Shown here in pieces: positions 8,819 through 18,000 of a DNA stretch of 64,000 nucleotides. A program made the translations under genes and the position numbers. The DNA is taken from contig NC_012781.1 of the NCBI RefSeq assembly GCF_000020605.1, positions 1,054,001 through 1,118,000 of the forward strand, given 5' to 3'. The DNA comes from Agathobacter rectalis ATCC 33656 (GTDB taxonomy: Bacteria > Bacillota > Clostridia > Lachnospirales > Lachnospiraceae). The notes beneath the pieces were generated by a model. That model was not told the origin of the DNA. It did no database searches and saw only the letters and a program-made list of their open reading frames with translations. Each line of letters opens with the position of its first letter. Position 1 is the stretch's first letter.

Positions 8819-9037
8819 ATGGGACTGTTTAAGAAGAAAAGTGTTGTACTGTCTTATGACAAGGAAAATAAAAAGTCTGTAATCAAAGCAAGCATTTGTA
8901 ATGGCGAGCAGGTAGCAGGCTTTAAGGATATACATACAGGTAAGATAGAAGAGGTTATGCTGATAAAAAGTCCGGCAGATCTTGAAAGTTTTAAGGCTAT
9001 GTATGGAATAAATGAAGAGATAGCGAAGGAATACTGA
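8819..9037 (+). CDS. Conserved hypothetical protein, 72 residues
   Basis: The small, charged cytoplasmic protein starts M-G-L-F-K-K-K and contains a motif around I-C-N-G-E-Q-V-A-G-F-K-D-I. I know no function. The ATG at 8819 has AGAAGG at a good distance. A GTG at 8810 in frame is the alternative. Its TGA is followed one base later by the deformylase start, so the two are co-translated. Confidence 0.6.
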   Translation: MGLFKKKSVVLSYDKENKKSVIKASICNGEQVAGFKDIHTGKIEEVMLIKSPADLESFKAMYGINEEIAKEY

Positions 9038-9038
9038 T

Positions 9039-9449
9039 ATGGTAAAGAAAATAGTAAAAGATCCACTGTTTCTTGCACAGAAATCTGTGGATGCGACAGA
9101 ACCAGATAAGCAGGTGGTAACAGATCTGCTTGATACACTACGAGCCAATCTTGATCATTGTGTTGGAATGGCTGCAAACATGATAGGTGTTAAGAAGAAT
9201 ATTATTGTTGTGGCAGCAGGACCATTTCAGTTTGCAATGATTAATCCGGTGATTACAAAGAAGTCCGGAGCATATCAGACAGAAGAAGGATGTCTGTCGC
9301 TGGAGGGGGTTCGACCATGCACCAGATACCAGGAGATTGAGGTGGATTACCTTGATCAGAGCTTTAAAAAGCAGCATGGGAAATATTCAGGCTGGACAGC
9401 ACAGATAATTCAGCATGAGATTGATCATTGTAATGGTATTGTGATATAA
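9039..9449 (+). CDS. def: Peptide deformylase
   Basis: This 136-residue metalloenzyme would remove formyl from the initiator methionine of new proteins. The three signature motifs are present: G-M-A-A-N-M-I-G (43-50, family G-x-G-x-A-A-x-x-x-G with the third Gly replaced by Ala), E-E-G-C-L-S-L with metal ligand Cys85, and Q-H-E-I-D-H with ligands His126 and His130 and catalytic Glu127. It is shorter than housekeeping forms (about 160-170). It also lacks a basic tail, so it may be a second, divergent deformylase. Confidence 0.85.
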   Translation: MVKKIVKDPLFLAQKSVDATEPDKQVVTDLLDTLRANLDHCVGMAANMIGVKKNIIVVAAGPFQFAMINPVITKKSGAYQTEEGCLSLEGVRPCTRYQEIEVDYLDQSFKKQHGKYSGWTAQIIQHEIDHCNGIVI

Positions 9450-9508
9450 AATGCTGTCTATTAGTAGAAAATAATACAAGTCATGACGACGCATTTTTCT
9501 ATATTGCA

Positions 9509-9951
9509 GGATCCACTTCTGGTGGAGGTGTAGATGAAGCTATTCATCGTGCTGCAGGACCGGAGCTATTAGCGGAGTGCAGGACGCTTCATGGATGTGA
9601 AACTGGTGAAGCAAAGATTACAAAAGCATATAATCTGCCTTGTGATTATGTAATACATACAGTTGGACCGATATGGTATGGAGGCAGGGATAAGGAAGAG
9701 GAACTTTTGGCAAGTTGTTATTTCAATTCTATGAAGCTTGCATTAGAGAATGGAATCAGAACAATCGCATTATATCGACAGGTGTGTATGCATTTCCTGT
9801 AGAGCTGGCAGCGAAAGTTGCAGTTCATACAGTTAATAGATTTCTGCAGGATAATTCGGACAACTTTGATTTGGTGGAATGGGGGCTGTTTGATTCACAT
9901 ACTGAGGCGGTATATGAAGCTGAGGTTGATCGACTGTATAAAATGATATAA
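9509..9951 (+). pseudogene. Macro-domain (ADP-ribose hydrolase) remnant, frameshifted
   Basis: The frame from 9509 encodes the macro-domain core [16 protein letters not shown], then [15 protein letters not shown]. At about 9772 the expected A-F-P-S-I-S-T-G-V-Y is damaged, and a deletion of roughly seven bases shifts the frame. S-T-G-V-Y-A-F-P resumes in another frame and runs to TAA at 9951. The N-terminal N-A-A-N strand is also missing. Intact relatives remove ADP-ribose from proteins or O-acetyl-ADP-ribose. This copy is inactive. Confidence 0.75.
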
Positions 9952-9993
9952 TAAAAGAGTAAAGGTGTGGTAAGTAAAGTAAGGAGAATAAGG

Positions 9994-10053
9994 TATGAGC
10001 AAGGTTGAAATTACGGGAGTATTTGAGGATGTACTTGGAAATTGTGCCCCGTA
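9994..10053 (+). other. 19-codon frame with good ribosome site, gene-start remnant
   Basis: AAGGAGAA lies just upstream of ATG 9994. The frame starts M-S-K-V-E-I-T-G-V-F-E-D-V and stops at TAG 10051-10053. It looks like the beginning of a longer gene that has been cut. The family is unknown. Confidence 0.25.
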
Positions 10054-10113
10054 GACCTTGCAAAACCTAGCAAAACTACGCGGTATTTATTAAATTATGA
10101 AGGAGAACTTTAC

Positions 10114-10164
10114 ATGATTAAAATACTTTTCATCTGCCACGGCAGGACTGTGGGTAGTCAGTAA
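10114..10164 (+). pseudogene. Start of a low-molecular-weight phosphatase gene, remnant
   Basis: After GAAGGAGAA, the frame M-I-K-I-L-F-I-C-H-G-R matches the first residues of the intact phosphatase at 13185 (M-I-K-V-L-F-I-C-L-G-N) and then breaks off at TAA. Both copies are preceded by a shared CCTTGCAAAAC stretch, so this is a duplicated and degraded paralogue. Confidence 0.55.
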
Positions 10165-10396
10165 AATCAAGGCTTTAGGGGGCATTACGTGGGCATATCA
10201 TGGCAAGTGTAGTAGTGGCAGACTACAGTAATACTACGAATGAGGGAATGCAAATGAGCCGATGTAGAAGTGCACATTTTAACGGTAGTAGCAATCGGTG
10301 AATAGTCTAGCAGTATCGTGTAAAATGAATATCTTATTGGATACGGAATATAATATTAATGCAGCCGCAAGCTGTGATTTGAACTTATATTTGACC

Positions 10397-10425
10397 TTGA
10401 CAGGCGGCATATTTGAATGTATACT
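10397..10425 (+). promoter_or_regulatory. Promoter of the type III antitoxin RNA
   Basis: Consensus TTGACA at 10397-10402 and TATACT at 10420-10425 have an optimal 17-base spacer. Transcription should start near 10432, just before the repeats. Confidence 0.8.
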
Positions 10426-10448
10426 TTAAGTAAAGTAAGAGATTACTG

Positions 10449-10549
10449 CAAATGTTTGTTGCTACTCGATATGCAACTCAAATAAGGTCGAGTTCAAATG
10501 TTTGTCGCTACTCGATATGCGTCTTAGAAAAGGTCGAGTTCAAATGTTT
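10449..10549 (+). repeat. Tandem 46-bp repeats, 2.2 copies
   Basis: Copies start at 10449, 10495 and 10541 (partial). Differences between the two full copies are concentrated in the loop after CTACTCGATATGC, while the flanks are nearly identical. This is expected for a processed antitoxin RNA and not for a CRISPR. Confidence 0.9.
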
Positions 10550-10550
10550 T

Positions 10551-10583
10551 GAGGTTCCGTTCGAGAGGACGGAGCCTCTTTTT
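10551..10583 (+). terminator. Attenuating terminator between antitoxin and toxin
   Basis: A 12-pair hairpin (GAGGTTCCGTTC with GGACGGAGCCTC, loop GAGA) is followed by T5. It lies immediately after the repeats and 17 bases before the toxin start. It would limit toxin mRNA to read-through. Confidence 0.9.
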
Positions 10584-10599
10584 GACGATAGGAGAAGAA

Positions 10600-11076
10600 A
10601 TGGAAATAGGACATTTTTATTATATTGATGATCAATACTTTAAGGATTTTCCAGATTCTTATTTGATGCAGAATAAGGAAAAGGTAAATGGACAGTTACA
10701 TGATAGACCATGTTTTTATGCATTCCAGGATAGTAATACGCAGCTGTTTTGGATGATACCATTTTCATCACAGGTTTCTAAATTTAAAGGAATCTATAAT
10801 AAGAAAATGCAAAAGTATCATAGGTGCGATACAATTGTTTTTGGAGAAGTGCTTGGTCATGAGAAGGCATTTTTGATTCAAAATATGTGCCCGATTACAG
10901 AAAAATATATGAAAAATGAATATCTGGACTCTGTTGCCAATATACCAGTTCGTGTTGATGGTAGATTAGAAAAGGAGTTAAAGGATAAAGCAGGAAAAGT
11001 TTTAGCATTGCAGAGAAAGGGAGCTAAGTTGATTTTTCCGGATGTCCTTAGTATAGAACAGAAATTATTAAAATAG
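10600..11076 (+). CDS. cptN: Type III toxin, ToxN/AbiQ (CptN-like) endoribonuclease
   Basis: The 158-residue protein starts M-E-I-G-H-F-Y-Y-I-D-D-Q-Y-F. It has the family core R-P-C-F-Y-A-F-Q-D, then L-F-W-M-I-P-F-S-S-Q-V-S-K-F, matching the P-L-S-S region that forms the active centre of ToxN/AbiQ RNases. A later segment reads Q-N-M-C-P-I-T-E-K-Y. ATG 10600 is chosen because AGGAGAAG is 3-4 bases upstream. An upstream in-frame ATG lies at the terminator stem. Relatives cleave RNA and act in plasmid stability or abortive phage defence. The CptIN family was described from Coprococcus and, as I recall, studied structurally from Eubacterium rectale. Confidence 0.85.
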   Translation: MEIGHFYYIDDQYFKDFPDSYLMQNKEKVNGQLHDRPCFYAFQDSNTQLFWMIPFSSQVSKFKGIYNKKMQKYHRCDTIVFGEVLGHEKAFLIQNMCPITEKYMKNEYLDSVANIPVRVDGRLEKELKDKAGKVLALQRKGAKLIFPDVLSIEQKLLK

Positions 11077-11103
11077 ATGTAAATATCTATGTCGGATAAA
11101 GAG

Positions 11104-11136
11104 AGGTGTTTTTCCTAGTGGAAGGCATCTTTTTTT
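11104..11136 (+). terminator. Terminator after the toxin gene
   Basis: An AGGTGTTTTTCC arm pairs with GGAAGGCATCT (one bulge, some G-U pairs) around a TAGT loop, followed by T7. Confidence 0.65.
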
Positions 11137-11317
11137 ATTAAAAACTGTGCGGTATATTTCGGGGTATATTTCGTGTGCCTTTTTGACTGGTAAAAATATG
11201 CCTTGGCTGATATAATGTAAATTGAAAATAAAGTAAAAATATTTTGTTATACATAGTTGGCTGTTAATGGCATCTGAGATATCGTAGGATGCTTTTATGA
11301 TTGGAGGATAAGGCATA

Positions 11318-12238
11318 ATGATAAACTTGGGTACATTAAAGGAAATAACTGATTTAAGAAGTGTGTGGCCACATGAGGCTTTGAACTTTACCCCTTGGGT
11401 AGCAGAGAATGTTGACCTGCTTGCAGATGCTGTTGGTCTTGATATTACAGTGGATGAGACAGAATCATCTGTTGGAGACTTTAATGTTGATATCTATGCA
11501 TCTGAAACAGGAACCGATAGAAAGATTATCATTGAAAATCAATTAGAAGACACGGATCATGACCATCTTGGCAAACTGATTACTTATGCATCCGGGAAAG
11601 ACGCAGATGTGGTTATCTGGGTAGTAAAACACGCACGAGAGGAACACAAGGCAGCAGTTGAGTGGCTTAATAACCATACGGATGATAAGATAGGTTTCTT
11701 CTTGTGTGAAATAAAGCTGTTCCAGATAGGAGATTCTGATATTGCTCCATCATTTACTGTAGTGGAAAGACCAAATGATTGGACGAAGGAGATTAAGAAG
11801 ACAACTGCTACAAATCCAACACAGCAGCAGAGACTGGAATATTGGCAGGCGTTCAATGATTATGCCTTTCAGAATGCAGAATTTAACAAAGCATTTAATA
11901 AGAGAAAACCAACGACAGATCATTGGATGGATTTTAGTATTGGATCATCAGCTTGTCATATCGCAGTATCTCAAATCCAAAAAAGAAATGCGATTGATGT
12001 TGAATTGTACATAAATGATGATAAGGAACTTTTCAGAAATTTGCTTTTACATAAAGATGAGATTGAATCAGTGATGGGATTGGTACTTGATTGGAGAGAA
12101 CTGCCGGAAAGAAAGGCAAGTCGTATTATTATTGAAAAAGAAGTGACGTTTGATAATCGTGCCACATGGTCACAGCAGTTTGATTATATCATGGATGTCT
12201 GCATGAAGATGAAGAAGGCATTTAAGAAGTACTTATAA
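11318..12238 (+). CDS. DUF4268 protein with PD-(D/E)XK nuclease-like N-terminus
   Basis: The 306-residue cytoplasmic protein has an N-terminal region with the nuclease-like pattern F-N-V-D-I-Y-A (about 51-57) and I-I-I-E-N-Q-L-E (about 70-77). This is the D-x(n)-E-x-Q arrangement of PD-(D/E)XK enzymes, followed by G-K-L-I-T-Y-A-S-G. The C-terminal half (about 160-306) is DUF4268, starting R-L-E-Y-W-Q-A-F-N. Such proteins are common beside restriction or defence genes. A perfect TATAAT is at 11211-11216 but its -35 is poor. The following gene starts 13 bases later. Confidence 0.8.
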   Translation: MINLGTLKEITDLRSVWPHEALNFTPWVAENVDLLADAVGLDITVDETESSVGDFNVDIYASETGTDRKIIIENQLEDTDHDHLGKLITYASGKDADVVIWVVKHAREEHKAAVEWLNNHTDDKIGFFLCEIKLFQIGDSDIAPSFTVVERPNDWTKEIKKTTATNPTQQQRLEYWQAFNDYAFQNAEFNKAFNKRKPTTDHWMDFSIGSSACHIAVSQIQKRNAIDVELYINDDKELFRNLLLHKDEIESVMGLVLDWRELPERKASRIIIEKEVTFDNRATWSQQFDYIMDVCMKMKKAFKKYL

Positions 12239-12251
12239 GAAGGTGATGTCA

Positions 12252-12956
12252 ATGGATACAGTAGATATGATGATATCTTCATCCATGAGTTATTATAATA
12301 ATTTGAAGAAGGATCCTAATGGACGTTATCGCTCATGGGAGCATTGCTATTCAAATTTTTATCATGCTAGAGAAAAAGATAATGCAGATGTAGATTACTT
12401 AAGTTTACAATTAGCTTTTTACTTGGCGAGTTGGGGAATGTATAGAGGTTCTTCGTTTCTTTTGCAGAAAGACTATAGGATACATATACCTGTTATTGAA
12501 GAACTATTGGATAAAAAATATGATTTATTGATGGGGATAAATTGTTCAGAACTGAAGAACAAAGTGAATCAGAAAAAACTCATAGAATTGAACGCATTTA
12601 TGAGTGAGTATTATGATGTTATTCGCAAGAATGTAAAAGAGAAGGATTTGAAGAATAACTTATCATATACTCTGATTACGAAAATTTTAATGGGAACTAT
12701 GGGATGTGTTCCGGCATATGACAGGTATTTTATTGCTGGCATCAAGAATCAAAAGGTTGCTACAGGAAGTTACAATATTAAGTCTATTTTACAGCTTGCA
12801 GATTTTTATGAAAGAAATGAATCTCGTTTAGAACCTGTCAGAGAGAATATGAGAGTGTATGATTTACCATACCCACAGATGAAAATGATTGATATGGGAT
12901 TCTGGCAAATTGGGTTTGACTTGGATACTAACAAAGAAATAAACGTAGCACATTAG
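12252..12956 (+). CDS. Conserved protein of unknown function paired with DUF4268 gene
   Basis: I do not recognise an established function. The 234-residue protein is soluble, with a conserved-looking N-terminus containing N-G-R-Y-R-S-W-E-H-C-Y and L-A-F-Y-L-A-S-W-G-M-Y-R-G-S-S-F-L-L-Q. The rest is mostly helical. AAGAAGG before ATG 12252 supports this start. GTG 12243 and ATG 12246 in frame are alternatives. The 13-base gap to the DUF4268 nuclease-like gene and its position beside a type III toxin-antitoxin locus suggest a defence-related role. That is inference only. Confidence 0.65.
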   Translation: MDTVDMMISSSMSYYNNLKKDPNGRYRSWEHCYSNFYHAREKDNADVDYLSLQLAFYLASWGMYRGSSFLLQKDYRIHIPVIEELLDKKYDLLMGINCSELKNKVNQKKLIELNAFMSEYYDVIRKNVKEKDLKNNLSYTLITKILMGTMGCVPAYDRYFIAGIKNQKVATGSYNIKSILQLADFYERNESRLEPVRENMRVYDLPYPQMKMIDMGFWQIGFDLDTNKEINVAH

Positions 12957-13184
12957 TAATGGCTTATTCTGCACACCCTTTTGTTGAATAATGCACACCC
13001 CTATCCGTAGTCTGAACCCCCTTAACTGACTACGATTTGACTACTACACAAGGCCTTGATTTGCTCCGTTTTGCGTTATTTTGCAAAAAGTGTAGTTTTA
13101 GATAAGAAAAACACGATGCTCGAAAAAGTCGATAAAACCTTGCAAAACTCGGCATTATAGGGCATTTCAGAACAGGAGAATTTT

Positions 13185-13676
13185 ATGATAAAAGTACTTT
13201 TCATCTGCTTAGGCAACATCTGCCGCAGCACCATGGCCCAAAGCATCTTCACCCATCTGGTCCACAGACAGCACCTCGATGCTGTTTTCGAGATAGATTC
13301 AGCTGCGACCAGCCGTGAGGAAATAGGCAATCCGCCGCACTACGGCACCAAAAACAAACTATACGAGGAGCATATTCCTCTTATTCCACACCGCGCGAGA
13401 CAGATGACACGCGATGATTATTTGTACTACGACCTTCTGATTGGAATGGACACTGCAAATATCAGGAATATGACAAGGATTGCAGGTGGCAGTGACAGTC
13501 AGCAGAAGATATTTAAGATGCTGTCATTTGCTGATTACGGGACAAATCATAAGCTTACAGCAGCGCGCGATGTTGCAGATCCATGGTATACAGGTGATTT
13601 TGATGCGACCTTTGATGATGTAATCAGTGGATGCCGGGGCTTGTTAGAATACATAAAAGAGGTGTATAATCTATAG
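13185..13676 (+). CDS. Low-molecular-weight protein tyrosine phosphatase
   Basis: The 163-residue enzyme has the complete phosphate loop C-L-G-N-I-C-R-S, with nucleophile Cys8 and Arg14, at the very N-terminus. The general-acid loop D-P-W-Y is near residue 131. It hydrolyses phosphotyrosine or related phosphate monoesters in the cytoplasm. Bacterial members often counter tyrosine kinases of capsule synthesis, but no such kinase is nearby. A degraded second copy of its start and leader lies at 10055-10164. The ribosome site is CAGGAGAA. Confidence 0.92.
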   Translation: MIKVLFICLGNICRSTMAQSIFTHLVHRQHLDAVFEIDSAATSREEIGNPPHYGTKNKLYEEHIPLIPHRARQMTRDDYLYYDLLIGMDTANIRNMTRIAGGSDSQQKIFKMLSFADYGTNHKLTAARDVADPWYTGDFDATFDDVISGCRGLLEYIKEVYNL

Positions 13677-13754
13677 CTATAGCAATTAAAAGAGAATAAT
13701 AGCAGCGGTTACGGTGCTGAACACAGCTGCGATAATTAATTTCAGGAGGCACAA

Positions 13755-14300
13755 ATGCAATTACAGAATGGAAGACCGACAGATACCACAGGCAGACTGG
13801 ATAAAGAAATTCGTACATACGATTTTTTGGACAAACTGGGAATCGAATATCAGAGAATAGACCACGAGGCGGCATTTACGATGGAGGTTTGTGAGGAGAT
13901 TGACAAGACACTCGGCGCAACAATCTGCAAGAATCTTTTTCTGTGCAACCGCCAGAAAACCGATTTTTACCTGCTCATGATACCGGGAGACAAGACCTTT
14001 AAGACAAAAGAGCTCTCGCATCAGATAGGCAGTGCGAGACTTTCGTTTGCAAGTCCGCAGGATATGGAAAAATATCTGGATATCACACCGGGCTCAGTCA
14101 GTGTGATGGGACTGATGAACGACCATGACAATGCGGTCAGACTTCTGGTGGATGAGGATGTGCTAAAAGGTGAGTGGGTTGGATGTCATCCATGCATAAA
14201 TACCTCCAGCCTCAGGATAAAGACAAAGGACATGTTTGGCCCGGTGATAAAGGCCATGCATCATGATATGACAGTGGTAAAATTAACAGGTGAAGCATAG
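13755..14300 (+). CDS. Prolyl-tRNA editing protein (YbaK/ProXp-like deacylase)
   Basis: The 181-residue protein matches the YbaK/Cys-tRNA(Pro) deacylase superfamily, PrdX/ProXp-ala branch. It has an N-terminal helix followed by H-E-A-A-F-T-M-E-V, then K-N-L-F-L-C-N-R, the G-D-K-T-F-K-T-K-E-L motif, and near the end G-C-H-P-C-I-N-T-S-S. It acts in trans to remove wrong amino acids from tRNA(Pro). The exact substrate (Ala or Cys) cannot be told here. The AGGAGG at 13745 sets the start. Confidence 0.88.
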   Translation: MQLQNGRPTDTTGRLDKEIRTYDFLDKLGIEYQRIDHEAAFTMEVCEEIDKTLGATICKNLFLCNRQKTDFYLLMIPGDKTFKTKELSHQIGSARLSFASPQDMEKYLDITPGSVSVMGLMNDHDNAVRLLVDEDVLKGEWVGCHPCINTSSLRIKTKDMFGPVIKAMHHDMTVVKLTGEA

Positions 14301-14329
14301 TAAAGCCTGGCAGAACGTAAGGAGAACCA

Positions 14330-14974
14330 ATGGTAAAAGCAGTATTATTTGATATGGACGGAACACTCATAGATACGGAGAAATATTATCGTATTTTCTG
14401 GCCGATGGCACTTAAGCAATTCGGCTACGAGATGACAGATGAGCAGGCGCTTTCAATGCGAAGCCTCGGGCAGCCGTATGCACCGCAGCATCTTAAGGAT
14501 ATGTTTCATGATCCGGATATGGATTATAATAAAATCAGGGCATATCGGAGAAAAATCATGGAGGAGCATCTGGAAAAGGTGGGTATTGAGCTTAAGCCCG
14601 GTGCAATTGAGATACTTACATATTTGAAGGAAAAGGGCATTCACAGAGCGATTTCCACAGCGAATGATATAGAAAGAGCTGAGAAATATCTTAAAAAGAT
14701 AGGGCTCTACGGATATTTTGACAAGATCATCTGTGCACCTATGGTGGAGCATGGAAAGCCGGCACCTGATGTGTATGAGTTTGCATGCAGCGAGCTTAAG
14801 CTGGCACCTGAGGAGTGTATGGCGGTAGAGGATTCGCCAAATGGTGTCAAAAGTGCATATTCTGCAGGCTGTAAGGTTGTCATGGTGCCGGATTTGACAC
14901 AGCCTGATGAGGAGCTGAAAAAGATGCTTTTTGCCTGTGTTGACAGGATAGATGAGATTAAAAGTATAGTATAA
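14330..14974 (+). CDS. HAD-superfamily phosphatase, beta-phosphoglucomutase-like
   Basis: A 214-residue HAD subfamily IA hydrolase. Motif I is F-D-M-D-G-T with nucleophile Asp8 and acid Asp10. Motif II is in I-S-T-A-N. The Lys of motif III is in G-K-P-A-P-D, and motif IV is E-D-S-P-N-G. The cap between residues 18 and 85 is helical, as in beta-phosphoglucomutase and small sugar phosphatases. The true substrate is unknown. It lies 29 bases after the editing protein and 26 bases before the HelD gene, so these probably form one unit. Confidence 0.9.
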   Translation: MVKAVLFDMDGTLIDTEKYYRIFWPMALKQFGYEMTDEQALSMRSLGQPYAPQHLKDMFHDPDMDYNKIRAYRRKIMEEHLEKVGIELKPGAIEILTYLKEKGIHRAISTANDIERAEKYLKKIGLYGYFDKIICAPMVEHGKPAPDVYEFACSELKLAPEECMAVEDSPNGVKSAYSAGCKVVMVPDLTQPDEELKKMLFACVDRIDEIKSIV

Positions 14975-15000
14975 TCACAGCATATATAAGTCGTGGAGGC

Positions 15001-18000
15001 ATGATGGGCACAGAAAATGATTTACCGGGAATTTCATTAAAAGACGAGCAGAGACAGCTTCAGAATATCATAGGGATTGCACAGGATAATCTGGACCGTG
15101 CAAAGGAATCGGTAAAAAAGCTGACAGATGATTTAGAGGATTTAAGAGATGTCTACGAGGCGCAGGACAAGGAGGGACTTGTCCTGTGGAACAATGCGAC
15201 AGCGCAGCTTCATGAGAACGAGAGAAATATCGTAAGATGTGAAAAGGCGCGGAAAAAGCCGTATTTTGGCAGAATAGATTTTAAGGATCCGCGTCAGAAG
15301 TCACAGGAGTCCTACTATATAGGCAGAGTCGGTATTGCAAAGAATGCATCAGAGCCTGTGGTCATTGACTGGAGAGCACCGATTGCATCCGTATATTATG
15401 AGAGCAGTCTTGGACCATGTAAGTACACGGTGAGCTCAGAGGGTACTTTTGAGATTGATTTAAACAGAAAGCGCACCTATGAGATTGCGGAGGATAAGCT
15501 CATCGACTTTTTTGATTCAGATGTTGTAGCAAATGATGAGCTTCTGACAAAGTATCTGGCTAAGAATAAAAAGGCAGTGCTCGGAGAGATTATCGCGACA
15601 ATCCAAAAGGAGCAAAACCTTATTATCCGCCGTTCGCCAAAGACGAATATCATTGTGCAGGGAGTTGCAGGCTCAGGAAAGACAACGGTTGCAATGCACA
15701 GGATATCGTACATTTTATATAATTATGCTGATGATTTCAGACCGGAGGATTTCTACATTATAGGCAGTAACCGCATTTTGTTGAACTATATTACAAGCGT
15801 GCTTCCGGAGCTTGATGTGTACGGCATAAAACAGATGACTATGGAGCAGCTTTTTACAAGGCTTTTGTACGAGGATTGGGATGACAAAAAGTACAGCATA
15901 CATGAAGTCAGCAAAAATGACAGTAGAAACAGCATAAAGGGCAGTAAAGAATGGTTTGAAGCTCTTGAAAAATTCTGTTTAGATTACGAGGAAAAGTGTA
16001 TTCCAAGAGATGAGGTCTACATGGAAAAAACAGGCAATCTGCTTGTGGGAAAGGTGCTGATAGACACTTATCTGCATGATAATCCGCTTCTTTCCATGCA
16101 GAGTAAAATCCTCATGTTAAATGAGATAATTTACTCGAAGTATGAAAATGAGGTTCTCGGTAAGGAAGTGAAGTTCCCTGCAAAGGAGCGCAGGGTGCTT
16201 GATAAAAAATACAAAACATATTTCGGTAAGGATGACTGGAAAGGCTCTGTGTATGATTTTTACAGGGATTTTCTGCTTAGTCAGAAGGAGAAGGAATATG
16301 ATATAGATATTCCAAAGGACTCATTTGATGTGTATGATCTGGCAGCACTTGCGTATATTTATAAGCGCATTAAGGAGACAGATCCGGTTCGTGAGGCGAG
16401 TCATGTGGTTATTGATGAGGCACAGGATTTTGGCATGATGGCATACTGCTGTCTGCATTACTGCCTCAGAAACTGCACATACACTATCATGGGCGATACC
16501 TCGCAGAATATACATTTTGAGTATGGCTTAAATGACTGGGAGGACTTGAAAAAGCTGATACTCACAGGCACATATGACGCATTCGGTCTGCTTCGAAAGA
16601 GCTACAGAAACACTGTTGAGATTTCAGAATTTGCAACAGAGATACTGCGCCATGGAGATTTTGCAATCTATCCGGTGGAGCCTATTATCAGGCATGGAAA
16701 CGCAGTGCGCATAGAGGAGTATGCCAATGTGCGCTCACTGATTTCGGCATCGGTTGACACGATAAAAGGCTGGCAGAGTGAAGGCTATGAGACGATAGCT
16801 GTCGTGTGCCGTGATGAGGCAGAGGCTCTCAAGGTGTCTGCTGAGCTTAAAAAACATATAGAAATAGCAGAGGATGATATTGAAACTGCACAGTTTGGTG
16901 CAGGAGTCATGGTACTTCCGGTCGCGTATACAAAGGGACTTGAGTTTGATGCTGTATTGCTGTTTGACCCATCAGAGAGAAAATATCCGGCTGATGATAG
17001 TCATGTGAAGCTTTTGTACGTTGCGGCTACCCGTGCACTTCATGAGCTTGCTGTATTCCACCGGGGCAGGCTGACAACGCTTATTGCAGACCCTGCTCCT
17101 TCCAACAGGCATCAGAAGGAGTTTTCTGCAGAGCCGCTTACCAAGGCAAAGGAATATGAAAAGCAGCAACTGACAGAAAAAGAGATAGAAGAGCAAAAGC
17201 GTGTTGATGGCAGACGCGATATGGATGAAAGAGAGTATTTTGGTCCGTCGCGCATTGTATTAAAGCCTGAGCAGGTGACAAATAAGGCTGAAAATGAGAA
17301 GCTTGATTTATCTGCATTTGTAAAAAAAGACAGGGAAAATCAAACACAATGTACTGCTACAGATATGGCAAATAAAATTAAGATTAGGGAAGTAAGTAAG
17401 GCTGCAAAAAAGAGCAGCCTCCCTCTCAATCCCTCCCCATACGCATACGGCTCAATCCCGGACAACGATATACTTCATGTAAAGGGACATTCAAAGGGCA
17501 AGTTTGCGGTAAAATGGCTCAAAAAAGGTAAATCACATGTTGAAATTGCCACAGCGGACGGCATACTTTATGTGATACCAATCACACCGGAGATAGTACG
17601 TGTAATCTTTGTAAAAGGAATCGGAGTGAAGCCGCATAAAACCTATTGGAAGCAAAAGGCCGACACAGACTTCAAATGGGGGGCAAAGGAATCCAAATCA
17701 CTGATTGAGATTCAAACGGAGAAGCTGATACTAAGGATAGAAAAGAAAAACGGAGCCATACAGTATTTTGATACAGGCAGAAATCTCCTTGTAAGTGAAA
17801 ATGCCACAGAGCCAAGGCTTTTAAATAATGGAGAGTGCTACACATTTTTTGACTGGGATAAATCGGAAAAGCTCAAATCCAAGGGAATACTTGCGACAGA
17901 CCTTACTGATTTGACAAACAAAGCCAGATATATTTCGTTCGGAGGCAGACAGCAGAGGCTGCCGCTTGTCGTGTCAAACAAGGGATATGGAATTGCTACT

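Larger units (their letters stand above)
10432..10583 (+). ncRNA. CptI/ToxI-type antitoxin RNA with tandem 46-bp repeats
   Basis: The RNA expected from the promoter at 10397 carries two full head-to-tail repeats of 46 bases (10449-10494 and 10495-10540) and a third partial copy (10541-10549). It then ends at a strong terminator. Each repeat contains ACTCGA and TCGAGT arms around a variable loop, after a conserved CAAATGTTTG start. This order (strong promoter, short tandem repeats, terminator, toxin gene) is the established layout of type III toxin-antitoxin loci. There the toxin cuts the repeat RNA, and the pieces bind and inhibit it. About two repeats of 45 or so bases fits the CptIN family. 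Confidence 0.85.

Noticed and set aside
10449..10549. Tandem direct repeats as a possible CRISPR array
   Set aside because: The units are directly abutting with no unique spacers. They sit between a promoter and terminator ahead of a ToxN-type gene, which fits a type III antitoxin.
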